Part shown: in pieces, positions 17,010 to 26,246 of the stretch
Layout: each line of letters starts with the position of its first letter
Position numbering within the stretch: the stretch's first letter is position 1
DNA from: G963668605 sp963668605
GTDB lineage: Bacteria > Acidobacteriota > Terriglobia > Bryobacterales > Bryobacteraceae
DNA: 64,000 bases
Direction of reading: 5' to 3'
Assembly (NCBI GenBank): GCA_963668605.1
Contig: OY764903.1
Location: 3,906,001 to 3,970,000 of the forward strand
The notes under the pieces: generated by a model
Seen by the model: the letters and a program-made list of their open reading frames with translations, nothing else
Databases searched by the model: none
Told to the model about the DNA's origin: nothing
Translations under genes and position numbers: made by a program

Positions 17010-17564
17010 ATGACTTTCCGGGCAGCAGTCTTGGCGATGGGGATCGTGGCGTTCGTGCTGGTTCTCGGAACCTCGCCCGCAGCGGCCAGCCCGGCCGAAT
17101 CGCCCCAGGAGCAGCAAAGAACGCCCGCCGCAACGAAGGCCGGGATCCGCAATCCTCTGGATCGCCTGAACAGGATGACGCCAGAGCAGAGGAAAAAAGT
17201 AATCCAGAAGCTGCCCCCGGAGCGGCAGGCGGTGCTGCAAAAGCGGCTTGACGATTACGGCGGCCTGCAACCGGAAGAACGGCGCAGGCTGAATGACCAG
17301 TACCGGGTGTTCCGCCAACTCCCGCCCGAGCGCCAGGAGGAGATGCGCAAGCTGTTCCGAAGATTTAACAGCCAGCCGGAAGAGCGCAAATTGGTGCTGC
17401 AGCGCGAATTCGTGCGTTTGCGCGCGATGAACGAGACGGATCGCGGGCAGCGTTTAAAGAATCCGGGATTCCGGAAGAATTTTAGCCCCGCCGAGCGGCG
17501 TCTGCTGGAAGAGATGGCCAGCATTGCTGCCGTGCCACAGCCGGCCACAGTCGCGCAGCCCTGA
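17010..17564 (+). CDS. Secreted DUF3106 protein
   Basis: This 184 aa protein has a signal sequence (about 1-26, ending ASPAA) and then repeated charged helical units of the form LDRLNRMTPEQRKKVIQKLP, LQPEERRRLNDQYRVF and LPPERQEEMRKLFRRF, which define DUF3106. Function in the family is unknown; the Arg/Glu-rich helices resemble periplasmic chaperone-like or metal-stress repeat proteins, but that is only a resemblance. It is the third gene of the sigma/anti-sigma cluster, 32 nt after it, which suggests an envelope-stress target or feedback component. Confidence 0.83.
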   Translation: MTFRAAVLAMGIVAFVLVLGTSPAAASPAESPQEQQRTPAATKAGIRNPLDRLNRMTPEQRKKVIQKLPPERQAVLQKRLDDYGGLQPEERRRLNDQYRVFRQLPPERQEEMRKLFRRFNSQPEERKLVLQREFVRLRAMNETDRGQRLKNPGFRKNFSPAERRLLEEMASIAAVPQPATVAQP

Positions 17565-17714
17565 TCCCACGTATTTTTTCGGCGCGCACTTTTGGCTTTC
17601 CTTCGACGGAAAACTCTGGTAGTATCCCCAACTGAATTAAGGTTCGCGCCAGTCTCACCGATAAGTTTTTTCGACGGCCTTCAACGAGGGGCCGGAGAAA
17701 GAGGAGATAAGGCC

Positions 17715-18092
17715 GTGAATAGAGCCACTGATTACGGAGCGCTTCTACAGCAAAATAGAGCCGACGTGCTCCGCGCGCTCGGCATCAAGTTCGACACCAT
17801 GGCCGCATTGGGACGCGTGGCGGAGGACGATCAGGCACAGCTTTCGCATGACGAATTCATCTCGCTGCGCATGAACAGCCTGGAGTACGAGAAGCTTCGC
17901 CTGCTCAACGAAGCGCTGCTACGCTTGGAGCGCGGCGAGTACGGCATCTGCGCGGGATGTGACGGACCAATCGCGGAAAAACGGCTCCGCGCGCTGCCCT
18001 GGGCGAAATACTGCGTCCGCTGCCAGGAACGTGCGGTGGACTCTGAACGGGAGGATTCTCTCCGGATGCTCGATCCGGTGGGCAGCTATTAG
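17715..18092 (+). CDS. DksA/TraR-type zinc-finger protein
   Basis: The 125 aa product has an N-terminal helical region and a four-cysteine zinc finger with Cys at about 79, 82, 100 and 103 (CAGC and CVRC), as in DksA/TraR proteins that bind RNA polymerase in its secondary channel. The coiled-coil tip lacks a clear DksA-type acidic pair, so a ppGpp-coactivator role is not assured. The start is GTG 17715, preceded by GAGGAG at 17701-17706; an earlier in-frame ATG at 17592 gives an unconserved N-terminus. The 150-nt leader holds a small hairpin, CGGCC at 17675 with GGCCG at 17690. Confidence 0.85.
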   Translation: MNRATDYGALLQQNRADVLRALGIKFDTMAALGRVAEDDQAQLSHDEFISLRMNSLEYEKLRLLNEALLRLERGEYGICAGCDGPIAEKRLRALPWAKYCVRCQERAVDSEREDSLRMLDPVGSY

Positions 18093-18165
18093 GGCCTCTA
18101 ACTCTGAGTATCAGGTTTTCTTATCCTGCCCAATAACAATTTGAATTGCCCGATCTCTAAGTCTC

Positions 18166-18174
18166 TGCTACCAT
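18166..18174 (+). promoter_or_regulatory. Extended -10-like TGCTACCAT before the TonB receptor gene
   Basis: TGCTACCAT ends seven bases before the ATG at 18182 with no ribosome-binding site in between, matching the leaderless pattern seen elsewhere in the window. Confidence 0.45.
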
Positions 18175-18181
18175 TGCCCCC

Positions 18182-21100
18182 ATGGGAATATGGGTCATCC
18201 GGGCGTTGTTTGCCTTCACACTCACGTCCGCGCTGCTAGCGCAGGGCACAACATCGCGACTCCTGGGCACAGTTCAGGATCCAAGCGGCGCGGCCATCGG
18301 CGCGGCCAACATTAAACTGACAAATGAGGCAACCAACGTCACGTTTGCTACGCAGTCCTCTGACAGCGGCGCGTATCTGTTCGACTCGGTGCAGACGGGC
18401 AGTTACGCCGTCAGTGTCGAGGCTGCCGGCTTCAAGAAGTTCACCTCGCGCGCAAACCCGGTGACCATCGGGCAGCCGACGACCGTGAACGTGACGCTGG
18501 AGGTTGGCGAACTGACGCAATCCGTCGAGGTCTCCGGGAGCGCCGAACTGGTGCAGACCAGCACCTCTGGCAATTTCGGCAACCTGCTGACCGGACAGGA
18601 GATCCGCGACCTTCCGATCGTCGGAACGCGCGGACGCAATCCGATCAACCTGGTATTTCTGCAACCGGGCGTCGTCTCCGGGGCCAATACGGGCGGCGCG
18701 AGCCATGTACATGGCGCCCGCGACCGTTCCTGGAACTACACATTGGACGGCATCGACGTCAACGAGACAAGCTCGGGCGGCTCGGAAACCACACCCACGA
18801 AGATGAATCCGGATTCGCTCGCCGAATTCCGCGTACTCACGAGCAATACCACCGCCGATTCGGGACGCAACAGCGGCGGGCAGGTAGCCATGGTTACGCG
18901 CACGGGCGGCAACGATCCGCACGGCAGCCTGTTCTGGTTTTACCGCACGCCGAGCCTGAACGCGAACGAATGGGAAAACCCAGTCAATAACGTTGGGAAA
19001 CGGCAGTTCGTGCAAAATATTTTCGGTGGCAGCATCAGCGGCCCAATCATCAGGAACAAGACGTTTTTCTTCGCGAACGGCCAGGGCCTGCACGCCCTCG
19101 AAACCCGCCCCGTGACGCGCACCGTCTTTACGGCCGATGCGCGCAAGGGCAACTTGCGTTATGTACGCGGAGGCCGCAACGGTCCCTCGGGCACGTCCTA
19201 CGCTTCCGTCGATCCGCAGGGCAATGTGCTGCCGGGGCTCAACATCGGCACTTATAACACGGTGGCCAGCGACCCGCAGCGCATCGGTCTCGACAAGCTC
19301 ACACAAGCGGCGATCGCCGACGCGCCTATGCCGAACGACTTCACGACGGGCGACGGGCTCAACACCGCCGGCTATACCTTTAACGCCGCACAGCGCGAAG
19401 ATCAGCACGACATCACCATCAAGATCGATCACGTGATCAATTCGAAGAACACGGTCTATGGCCGCATCTATTTCGGCAAGCAGGATTCCATCTGCGACCG
19501 CGCCAACGGCGGACAGGAAGTTTTCCCCGGCTCTCCATGCCTGGTGAACACAAGCCGTGCTCCGCTCAACCTGGCCTTCAACTGGCGCTTCAATCCGAAA
19601 GCCTCGATGACCAACGAACTGGTCGTAGGCCAGAACAAGTTCGACTACCAATTCATCCAGCCCTCCAGCCTGGATGCGATCTCTCTGAACGGCCCGGTGA
19701 GCACGCTCGCGCAGTATTATTTCGGTAATGAGCGCTATTTGAACACCTGGCAGGTCGTCGACAACCTCTCGTGGTTCCGCGGCTCACACGCCCTCAAATT
19801 CGGAACCAATATGCGCATTCAGAACCATCACGACAAGCGCGGTTCCGTCGGCGGCTTGAATGCCAACCAGGACGTCGATTTTTCGACCAGCGTCAACACG
19901 GTGGATCCTGCAACGTTCGGCTTGCCCAGCGATTTGAACACAACCTTCGACCGGCCGAATCTCCAGAGCAACATCAATTTTCTGCTGGGCCGCGTCGGCA
20001 CTACGACCAAGGGCTTTGTCTCCGACGGAAACCAGTTTGTCCCGGGCATCTGGGACTACAAGGCGCGCTGGAACGAGTTCGACTTCTATGCCCAGGACAC
20101 CTGGAAAGTCCGCAAGAATCTGACCGTCGACCTGGGCTTGCGCTGGGAGATCAAGATGGCGCCCACCAGCCAGGATGGCAAGATTTTCCGGCCGGATGCA
20201 GTCGTCTCCGCCGCCGCGCCAGCCTCGAACACGCTGCGCTGGACCGAGGGCAGCCTGTTCAAGAACGCGTGGAAGAACTTCGGGCCGTCGCTCGGCTTCG
20301 CCTGGGATCCTTTCGGGAACGGCAAGACCTCCATCCGCGGCAACTACCGCGTGGCCTTCGACCGCCTCAACACGTTTGTCGTCTCCTCCACAATTTTCCC
20401 GAACATGCCTGGGCAGACCATCGGTCTGGTGAATCAGGAGTTTGGACAGAATGGCGGGCGACTCTCCAGCCTGCCCCAATTGGCGCCTCCTTCGCAGAAA
20501 CCTGATGCCCTCGCCAAACCCGATGCATTCGGTAGCAACAGCAACACCGTGATGGATCCGAGCTTCAAGACGCCGACCACGCACCAGTGGGCCTTCAGCG
20601 TACAGCGCGAGATCATGAAGAATACGATCTTCGAGGCGAGCTACATCGGACGCCGCGCCTATCACCTGATCGGCGCCTACAATGCCAACCAGGCCGATAT
20701 CTTCCAGAACGGTTTCCTCGGCGCATTCAATACCGTCAAGGCCGGCGGCGAATCGAGCCTGATCAACGGCTTGACCTCGGCGGACAGCCGCCTGAGAGCT
20801 GGAGAAACCGGATCGCAGATGGTGCGCCGGCTGTATTCCTCCAACCTCGATCTAAATGCCGTGGCCTCACTCGCATCGTCGCTCGGGACACGGCTACAAA
20901 ACGGCCGTTCCGTGACGGATCTTTCCGGGGCCGGAGCGTATCCGATCATCAAGTATCCGCAGTTCGGCGGTGGGTTGAACGTGATCGACTCAAACGACTA
21001 TTCCACCTACCACGGCATGATTTTGCAGTTGCAGCGCCGCTTTTCGAGCGGCTTCGCCTGGCAATTCAGCTACACGCTCTCGAAATCGCTCGATGTCCGC

Positions 21101-21778
21101 TCGTATGATCCGGCCTTCACCGTGGTCTCGACAGGCGCAAATCAGTCTGCCTCTTCCTCGCCGTTCGACATGAACAACCGGCGGCTGAACTACGCGCCTT
21201 CGGACTTCGACCGCAAGCATGTCTTTCAATCCAACGCGACCTACGAGTTGCCTTTTGGCAAGGGCAAGCGCTTTGGCAGCAACGTGAATTCCGCGCTCGC
21301 CAAGGTGATCGGCGGATGGGAGCTCTCCGGCTTCGTGCAGGTCTATACCGGCCGGCCTTTCACGGTTTATTCGGGAGCGAATACGTTTTCGAGCGTCTTG
21401 CAGAGTCCAGCGAACTGCAACGCTTGCCCGGCCAGCATGGGCGATGTCTTCGAAGATGACAAGACCGGCTTCAAGTGGTACTTCAACGACGCCGACCGGG
21501 CTCGCTTCAGTGCGACGGGTGCGGGACAACTCGGCAACACGGGCCGCAACTATTTCCGCGGCGATAGCTGGCTGGGTCTCGACATGGCGCTGTTGAAGCG
21601 CACCAAGCTTACCGAGCGCTTCAACCTGGAACTACGCGCCGATTCCACCAACGTGGCCAACCACGCCTCCTTCGACTTCCCGACGGCGACGTTCACCAGC
21701 AGTACGTTTGGCCGCATCCGTAACACGGTGCTGAGCAGTTCGCGCAAGATCCAGTTGGGCATGAAATTGAATTTCTAG
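18182..21778 (+). CDS. TonB-dependent receptor, Oar-like, with carboxypeptidase-regulatory-like domain
   Basis: This 1198 aa outer-membrane protein has a signal peptide (about 1-20), then a carboxypeptidase-regulatory-like beta-sandwich (about 23-115, beginning SRLLGTVQDPSGAAI), a plug domain (LPIVGTRGRNPINL, YTLDGIDVNE) and a very large beta-barrel ending in the outer-membrane signature KIQLGMKLNF with terminal Phe. This architecture is highly expanded in Acidobacteria, where ligands are mostly unknown; uptake of carbohydrates or peptides is the usual guess. No SusD-like partner or TonB/ExbBD genes are nearby. The gene is monocistronic by appearance. Confidence 0.93.
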   Translation: MGIWVIRALFAFTLTSALLAQGTTSRLLGTVQDPSGAAIGAANIKLTNEATNVTFATQSSDSGAYLFDSVQTGSYAVSVEAAGFKKFTSRANPVTIGQPTTVNVTLEVGELTQSVEVSGSAELVQTSTSGNFGNLLTGQEIRDLPIVGTRGRNPINLVFLQPGVVSGANTGGASHVHGARDRSWNYTLDGIDVNETSSGGSETTPTKMNPDSLAEFRVLTSNTTADSGRNSGGQVAMVTRTGGNDPHGSLFWFYRTPSLNANEWENPVNNVGKRQFVQNIFGGSISGPIIRNKTFFFANGQGLHALETRPVTRTVFTADARKGNLRYVRGGRNGPSGTSYASVDPQGNVLPGLNIGTYNTVASDPQRIGLDKLTQAAIADAPMPNDFTTGDGLNTAGYTFNAAQREDQHDITIKIDHVINSKNTVYGRIYFGKQDSICDRANGGQEVFPGSPCLVNTSRAPLNLAFNWRFNPKASMTNELVVGQNKFDYQFIQPSSLDAISLNGPVSTLAQYYFGNERYLNTWQVVDNLSWFRGSHALKFGTNMRIQNHHDKRGSVGGLNANQDVDFSTSVNTVDPATFGLPSDLNTTFDRPNLQSNINFLLGRVGTTTKGFVSDGNQFVPGIWDYKARWNEFDFYAQDTWKVRKNLTVDLGLRWEIKMAPTSQDGKIFRPDAVVSAAAPASNTLRWTEGSLFKNAWKNFGPSLGFAWDPFGNGKTSIRGNYRVAFDRLNTFVVSSTIFPNMPGQTIGLVNQEFGQNGGRLSSLPQLAPPSQKPDALAKPDAFGSNSNTVMDPSFKTPTTHQWAFSVQREIMKNTIFEASYIGRRAYHLIGAYNANQADIFQNGFLGAFNTVKAGGESSLINGLTSADSRLRAGETGSQMVRRLYSSNLDLNAVASLASSLGTRLQNGRSVTDLSGAGAYPIIKYPQFGGGLNVIDSNDYSTYHGMILQLQRRFSSGFAWQFSYTLSKSLDVRSYDPAFTVVSTGANQSASSSPFDMNNRRLNYAPSDFDRKHVFQSNATYELPFGKGKRFGSNVNSALAKVIGGWELSGFVQVYTGRPFTVYSGANTFSSVLQSPANCNACPASMGDVFEDDKTGFKWYFNDADRARFSATGAGQLGNTGRNYFRGDSWLGLDMALLKRTKLTERFNLELRADSTNVANHASFDFPTATFTSSTFGRIRNTVLSSSRKIQLGMKLNF

Positions 21779-21785
21779 CCCGCGC

Positions 21786-21791
21786 TAGAAT
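21786..21791 (+). promoter_or_regulatory. -10-like TAGAAT before the Cas6-like gene
   Basis: TAGAAT ends six bases before the GTG at 21798 and only starts seven bases after the receptor stop codon, so the Cas6-like gene appears to have its own promoter and a leaderless message. Confidence 0.4.
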
Positions 21792-21797
21792 GGGAAT

Positions 21798-22613
21798 GTG
21801 AATTTCGAGTTCTTCGCCTTGGAGATTTCGTTCGAGGCGAAGGACTCGATTTTTTTTGCCCACGGGAAATCCGGCAACATTCTGCGTGGCGCCTTCGGTA
21901 CGCTCTTCCAGCACCACCCCGCCTACCGCGATTTCTTCGAGCCATCGCCGCGCGCTCCCGCGCCGAGCGGTCTCAAAAACCTGCCACGCCCGTTTGTCTT
22001 CCGCGCCGCGCATCTCGACGGCAGCACCCTCAAGCCCGGAGAGCGCTTTCACTTCCAGATCCACCTGTTCTGCGCGCTCGAACCCGCACGGAGCTATTTC
22101 GAAGAGACCTTTGCCCAACTTGCGGTTGAAGGCATCGGGCCGCGGCGGGGCCGTGCGCAACTGCTCGCGGTGGACGCACGGCCAATCGTCATCCCCCTGG
22201 ACCCGACGGAGACGGCCCAGCGCCTCCGCGTCCGCTTCCTGACTCCGACAGAGTTGAAGGACGAGGGCCGGACGGCGCCGCGCCCTGAATTCGAGATTCT
22301 CTTCGCGCGGGCGCGCGATCGTGTCAGCACTCTGCGCGCGGCCTACGGGCCCGGCCCGCTCAGGATCGACTTCGCCGCCCTGCGCGCGCGCGCCGCCGCG
22401 GTCCGCACGACGCGTTGCGATCTGGTTTACGAGGAGATCGAGCGCCACTCGTCCAAGACCGGCCAGACCCATCCGCTGGGCGGTTTTACCGGTGAGGCCG
22501 AGTACGAGGGCGAACTCCGCGAGTTTCTTCCGATTCTGCGCGCGGCACAGTGGACCGGCGTGGGACGGCAAACGGTGTGGGGCAAAGGGCAGATCGAGCT
22601 AAGGTATTCGTGA
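21798..22613 (+). CDS. Orphan Cas6-family RAMP protein (CRISPR pre-crRNA endoribonuclease-like)
   Basis: The 271 aa protein matches the Cas6 group that bears a C-terminal RAMP domain. Seen: the N-terminal ILRGAFGTLF element (27-36 region), FFEPSPRAPAP then RPFVFRAAHLDG, the strand and turn LKPGERFHFQIHLFCAL, GIGPRRGRAQLL, and at the end PLGGFTGEAEYEG and the glycine-rich loop GVGRQTVWGKGQIEL near 255-269. The Cys cluster many relatives have between LRGAFG and FEP is absent. Cas6 cuts CRISPR transcripts within repeats. Here there is no array and no other cas gene in the window, so the substrate is open. The start is GTG, next to the TAGAAT element. Confidence 0.75.
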   Translation: MNFEFFALEISFEAKDSIFFAHGKSGNILRGAFGTLFQHHPAYRDFFEPSPRAPAPSGLKNLPRPFVFRAAHLDGSTLKPGERFHFQIHLFCALEPARSYFEETFAQLAVEGIGPRRGRAQLLAVDARPIVIPLDPTETAQRLRVRFLTPTELKDEGRTAPRPEFEILFARARDRVSTLRAAYGPGPLRIDFAALRARAAAVRTTRCDLVYEEIERHSSKTGQTHPLGGFTGEAEYEGELREFLPILRAAQWTGVGRQTVWGKGQIELRYS

Positions 22614-22640
22614 CTCTTGCCCGATCTTTCGCGCGCTTGT

Positions 22641-24674
22641 TTACCAAAGCTTGCATTGCTGTGCAGGAGGGCGCACCATCGGATCGCCTTCCTGACACTG
22701 AAACGCCTGGCGGAATTCAGGCATGTTCTGAAGCGTGCCGTTGGCCCGGAATTTCGGAATCGGATGCGGGTCCGTGTTGAGCAACAGCCGCACCGCTTCG
22801 GGCCGCGCCTGCGAACCCCACGCGCGCGCGAACGACAGGAAGAAGCGCTGATCCGCCGTGAAGCCGTCGATCACCGGGCCGGGCTTGCCGCCCAGAGCCC
22901 GCTGATAGGCGCGATACGCCAAGGTGAGTCCGCCCAGATCGCCCAACGCTTCGCCGAGCACCAGTTTGCCGTTGTGATGCAATCCATCGCCGACCTCCAA
23001 CGTGTTGAACTGGTCGACCACGCATGCCGCGCGCTCGTCGAACTTTTTGCGGTCCTCGGGCGTCCACCAATCCTTCAGGTTTCCTTCGGCGTCGAACTTC
23101 GACCCCTGGTCGTCGAAGCCGTGGCCCATCTCGTGGCCGATCACAGCGCCGATCGCCCCGTAGTTCACCGCATCGTCGGCGCTCACGTCGAACAGCGGCG
23201 GTTGCAGGATTCCGGCCGGGAATACGATTTCGTTCATAGGCGGGTTGTAGTAGGCGTTGACGGTCGGTGGCGTCATATGCCACTCCTTGCGGTCGAGCGG
23301 TTTGCCGATCTTGCCAAGCCTGTACAGGCGCGCGTGCAGTCCCGCGGCACGTACGTTTTCAAAGTACGACTTGCGTTCGATGCTCAGTCCCGAGTAGTCG
23401 CGCCACACGTCGGGATAGCCGATTTTACCTGCGAAGGAATTCAACTTGGCGACGGCGTTGCGCTTCGTTGCGGGTGAGAGGAAGTCTGCGCTTTCGAGGC
23501 GCTCGCGGAGCGTTGCGCGCAGGTTCTCCACCAGTTCGTTCATGCGTCGCTTGGCCTCCGGCGTAAAGTGCTTGGCGACGAACGCCTCACCGAGCGCCTC
23601 GCCCATGGCGCGATCCGCCAGCGCGGTGCACGTCTGCCAGCGGGGCAACTGCTCCTTGACGCCACGCATCACGCCACTGTTGAAATGGAACGATTCGTCG
23701 AAGAACGGCTTCGAGAGGTTCGGAGCGGCGCGTTCGAGCAAACGCCAGCGCAGCCAGATTTTCCAATCATCGAGGGGCACGGCTGTGAGTTGCGCGTCGA
23801 ACTTCTTTACGAAATCGGGCTGCTCGATGTTAATCGCGACGTTTTCGTTGAGTTGAAACTGGCGTAGCACAGGCTTCCAGTCGAAGTGCGGAGTCAGCGC
23901 GGCGGCGCCGGTCAAATCCGTCTTGTGATACTGCGAGTATGGATCGCGGCGCTGAACGCGGGTCAGGCTCACTTCCGCAAACGCCGTCTCGAACGCCATG
24001 ACCGTCTTCGACGCCGCGGCCGCCGCCTCCGGCTTTTCGCCAAGCAATTCGAACATCTTCGCGACGTGCTTGAGGAACTCCTCGCGAATCTGTTTGGAGC
24101 GCGCATCGTCCTTGAAGTAGTAATCGCGGTCGGGCAGGGACAAGCCGCCGGCCGTGATCTCGGCGATTACATCCGTGGAGTTCTTCAAATCCTGCGTGTC
24201 GCCCAAGCCGACGGGTCCGACGGGCGAGGTTCTAAAAAAAGCGGTCAACGTGGCGGTAAGGTCCTTCACGCTCCGGATCGCCGCAACGCGGTCCAGCTCA
24301 GGTTGGAGCGGCTTGGCGCCCAGCGCATCGATAGCGGCTGTGTCCATGCAACTGGCATACAGATCGCCGAGTTTGCGTTCGTTGGAAGCGGGCTTCGCCG
24401 TCGTGCTCTGCGCCGCACTTTCGAGGATGACACGGAGCCTCTCGCGGTTGCCTTCCGAGATCACCGACAACGTGCCCCAGGAAGAATAGCGCGCTGGAAT
24501 CGGGTTCTTATCCAGCCATGTGCCATTGGTGAAGCGCCAGAAATCCTGGCATGGTTTGCAACTGGTGTCGAGCGACGTCCGGTCGATACCGCTCGATGTG
24601 ATCTGCTGGCCAAACATCAAAGCGGCCGTCAAAATCGCGGCAAGAACGGTTGCGAGCAATCTCATAAAGCGCAT
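22641..24674 (-). CDS. Secreted M13-family zinc metallopeptidase (neprilysin/PepO-like)
   Basis: The enzyme (677 aa) has a signal peptide (about 1-22, ending ALMFGQ), then the M13 N-domain, the substrate strand NAYYNP, the zinc site HEMGH within VIGHEMGHGFDDQG, the third ligand region GEALGDLGGL, and the standard C-terminal CKLW ending. All catalytic residues are present and length is normal. M13 peptidases cleave oligopeptides in the periplasm or outside. The ATG at 24674 has GGGAG four bases upstream; ATG 24665 is an alternative. It converges with the Cas6-like gene, leaving 27 nt. Confidence 0.94.
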   Translation of the reverse strand: MRFMRLLATVLAAILTAALMFGQQITSSGIDRTSLDTSCKPCQDFWRFTNGTWLDKNPIPARYSSWGTLSVISEGNRERLRVILESAAQSTTAKPASNERKLGDLYASCMDTAAIDALGAKPLQPELDRVAAIRSVKDLTATLTAFFRTSPVGPVGLGDTQDLKNSTDVIAEITAGGLSLPDRDYYFKDDARSKQIREEFLKHVAKMFELLGEKPEAAAAASKTVMAFETAFAEVSLTRVQRRDPYSQYHKTDLTGAAALTPHFDWKPVLRQFQLNENVAINIEQPDFVKKFDAQLTAVPLDDWKIWLRWRLLERAAPNLSKPFFDESFHFNSGVMRGVKEQLPRWQTCTALADRAMGEALGEAFVAKHFTPEAKRRMNELVENLRATLRERLESADFLSPATKRNAVAKLNSFAGKIGYPDVWRDYSGLSIERKSYFENVRAAGLHARLYRLGKIGKPLDRKEWHMTPPTVNAYYNPPMNEIVFPAGILQPPLFDVSADDAVNYGAIGAVIGHEMGHGFDDQGSKFDAEGNLKDWWTPEDRKKFDERAACVVDQFNTLEVGDGLHHNGKLVLGEALGDLGGLTLAYRAYQRALGGKPGPVIDGFTADQRFFLSFARAWGSQARPEAVRLLLNTDPHPIPKFRANGTLQNMPEFRQAFQCQEGDPMVRPPAQQCKLW

Positions 24675-24775
24675 TGACTCCCTACTCTCAATTTACTGGT
24701 TCCGAAGACCGCCGCGCGACTATCCCTGTGCCACTACGAATTTCAGCCATGTTTGTCCGAACCGGCGCATGCTAC

Positions 24776-24783
24776 TGTATATA
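24776..24783 (+). promoter_or_regulatory. -10-like TGTATATA with weak -35 before the isocitrate dehydrogenase gene
   Basis: TATATA (24778-24783) ends seven bases before ATG 24791. Seventeen bases before 24776 is TTGTCC (24753-24758), a partial match to a -35 box. The hexamer lacks the usual final T, so the assignment is tentative. Confidence 0.35.
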
Positions 24784-24790
24784 GGTCGTT

Positions 24791-26242
24791 ATGGCAAACA
24801 ATACCCCTATCACGGTCGCCCACGGCGACGGCATCGGTCCGGAGATTATGGCCGCCACGCTTCACATCATTCAGGAAGCCGGCGCGCGCATCGCAGTAGA
24901 AACCATTGAGATCGGCGAGAAGGTATATCTGCGCGGCAATTCCGCCGGCATCGACCCCGCTTCGTGGGAATCGATGCGCCGCACCAAGGTCTTTCTCAAG
25001 GCTCCGATCACGACGCCGCAAGGCGGCGGCTACAAGAGCCTCAACGTAACCACACGCAAGATGCTCGGCCTTTACGCCAACGTGCGCCCGTGCGTAGCCT
25101 ACCATCCTTATGTGGATACGCTGCACCCCGGCATGAACATCGTGATCGTGCGCGAAAACGAAGAGGACTGTTACTCCGGCATCGAGCACCGCCAGAGCCA
25201 GGACGTGATGCAGTGCCTGAAGCTGATCAGCCGCGGCGGCTGCGAACGCATCGTGCGCTACGCCTTTGAGTACGCCCGCTGCTATGGCCGCAAGAAGGTC
25301 ACCTGCTTCACGAAGGACAACATCATGAAGCTCACCGACGGCCTGTTCCACAAGGTCTTCGATGAGATCGCGCCGGAGTACCCGGACATTGTGAACGAGC
25401 ACTGGATCGTTGACATCGGCGCGGCGAAGATGGCCGACACGCCGGAAGTCTTCGACGTGATCGTGATGCCAAACCTGTATGGCGACATTCTCTCCGACGT
25501 GGCCGCGCAGATTGCCGGCTCGGTGGGCCTGGCGGGCTCCGCAAACATCGGTGCAAAATACGCGATGTTCGAAGCCATCCACGGTTCGGCGCCGCGGCGT
25601 GCCGGTCAGAATCTGGCCAACCCTTCAGGACTGCTGCTCGGCGCGGTCATGATGCTGGTTCACATCGACCAGCCCGACATCGCCGAACGTGTGCATAACG
25701 CCTGGCTGCGCACGCTCGAAGACGGCGTCCACACCTACGATATTTTCGTCGAGGGCATCAGCAGCCAGAAGGTCGGCACAAAGGAATTCGCCGATGCCGT
25801 CGTCGCCCGCCTAGGCCAGAAGCCGGAAAAACTGAAACCTGTCAGTTACACTTCCGCGCCGCGTCAGGCGGCCGCCAAGGCCCTTGCCGCACGGCCCATC
25901 GAAAAGAAAGAGATGGTGGGCGCGGATGTCTTCCTGCAATGGACTGGAGGCACGGCCGACCAGTTGGGCGACGCTTTGCAGCAGCACGAGGGTGCGGAAT
26001 TCAAGCTCACCATGCTGAGCAACCGCGGCGTTAAGGTCTGGCCGAACGGCTTCCCCGACACGCTCACCTGCGACACGTGGCGCTGCCGTTTCGAGCGCAC
26101 CGACGACAGCAAGCCGGTGACGCACGCGCAGATCACGGCGCTGCTCGACCGGGTCGCCGGAGCCGGCTATGACTTCATCAAGTTCGAAAGCCTGTGCACC
26201 TTCGACGGCAAACCCGGCTACGCGTTGGGACAAGGGCAGTAA
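24791..26242 (+). CDS. icd: NADP-type isocitrate dehydrogenase, long (Thermus/Rickettsia-like) form
   Basis: This 483 aa dehydrogenase converts isocitrate to 2-oxoglutarate in the TCA cycle. The beta-decarboxylating dehydrogenase core is clear: HGDGIGPEIM at about 11-20, YANVRPCVAYHP, IVRENEEDCYSGIEH, the metal-binding MPNLYGDILSDVAAQIAGS segment and IHGSAPRRAGQNLANP. After about residue 340 it carries the C-terminal extension of about 140 residues that marks the long class seen in Thermus and Rickettsia, rather than the E. coli 416 aa form. The coenzyme is inferred from that class. purE follows 4 nt later. Confidence 0.9.
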   Translation: MANNTPITVAHGDGIGPEIMAATLHIIQEAGARIAVETIEIGEKVYLRGNSAGIDPASWESMRRTKVFLKAPITTPQGGGYKSLNVTTRKMLGLYANVRPCVAYHPYVDTLHPGMNIVIVRENEEDCYSGIEHRQSQDVMQCLKLISRGGCERIVRYAFEYARCYGRKKVTCFTKDNIMKLTDGLFHKVFDEIAPEYPDIVNEHWIVDIGAAKMADTPEVFDVIVMPNLYGDILSDVAAQIAGSVGLAGSANIGAKYAMFEAIHGSAPRRAGQNLANPSGLLLGAVMMLVHIDQPDIAERVHNAWLRTLEDGVHTYDIFVEGISSQKVGTKEFADAVVARLGQKPEKLKPVSYTSAPRQAAAKALAARPIEKKEMVGADVFLQWTGGTADQLGDALQQHEGAEFKLTMLSNRGVKVWPNGFPDTLTCDTWRCRFERTDDSKPVTHAQITALLDRVAGAGYDFIKFESLCTFDGKPGYALGQGQ

Positions 26243-26246
26243 CGCG

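Noticed and set aside
17592..17714. Upstream extension of the DksA-type gene from ATG 17592
   Set aside because: The added residues look non-coding and a strong GAGGAG site directs initiation at GTG 17715.
18236..19651. 471-codon minus-strand frame opposite the TonB receptor
   Set aside because: A GC-rich shadow of the receptor gene; no signal peptide, domain or promoter supports it.
21779..24790. CRISPR array near the Cas6-like gene
   Set aside because: No regularly spaced direct repeats of 24-40 nt are present; the space is filled by the M13 peptidase gene.
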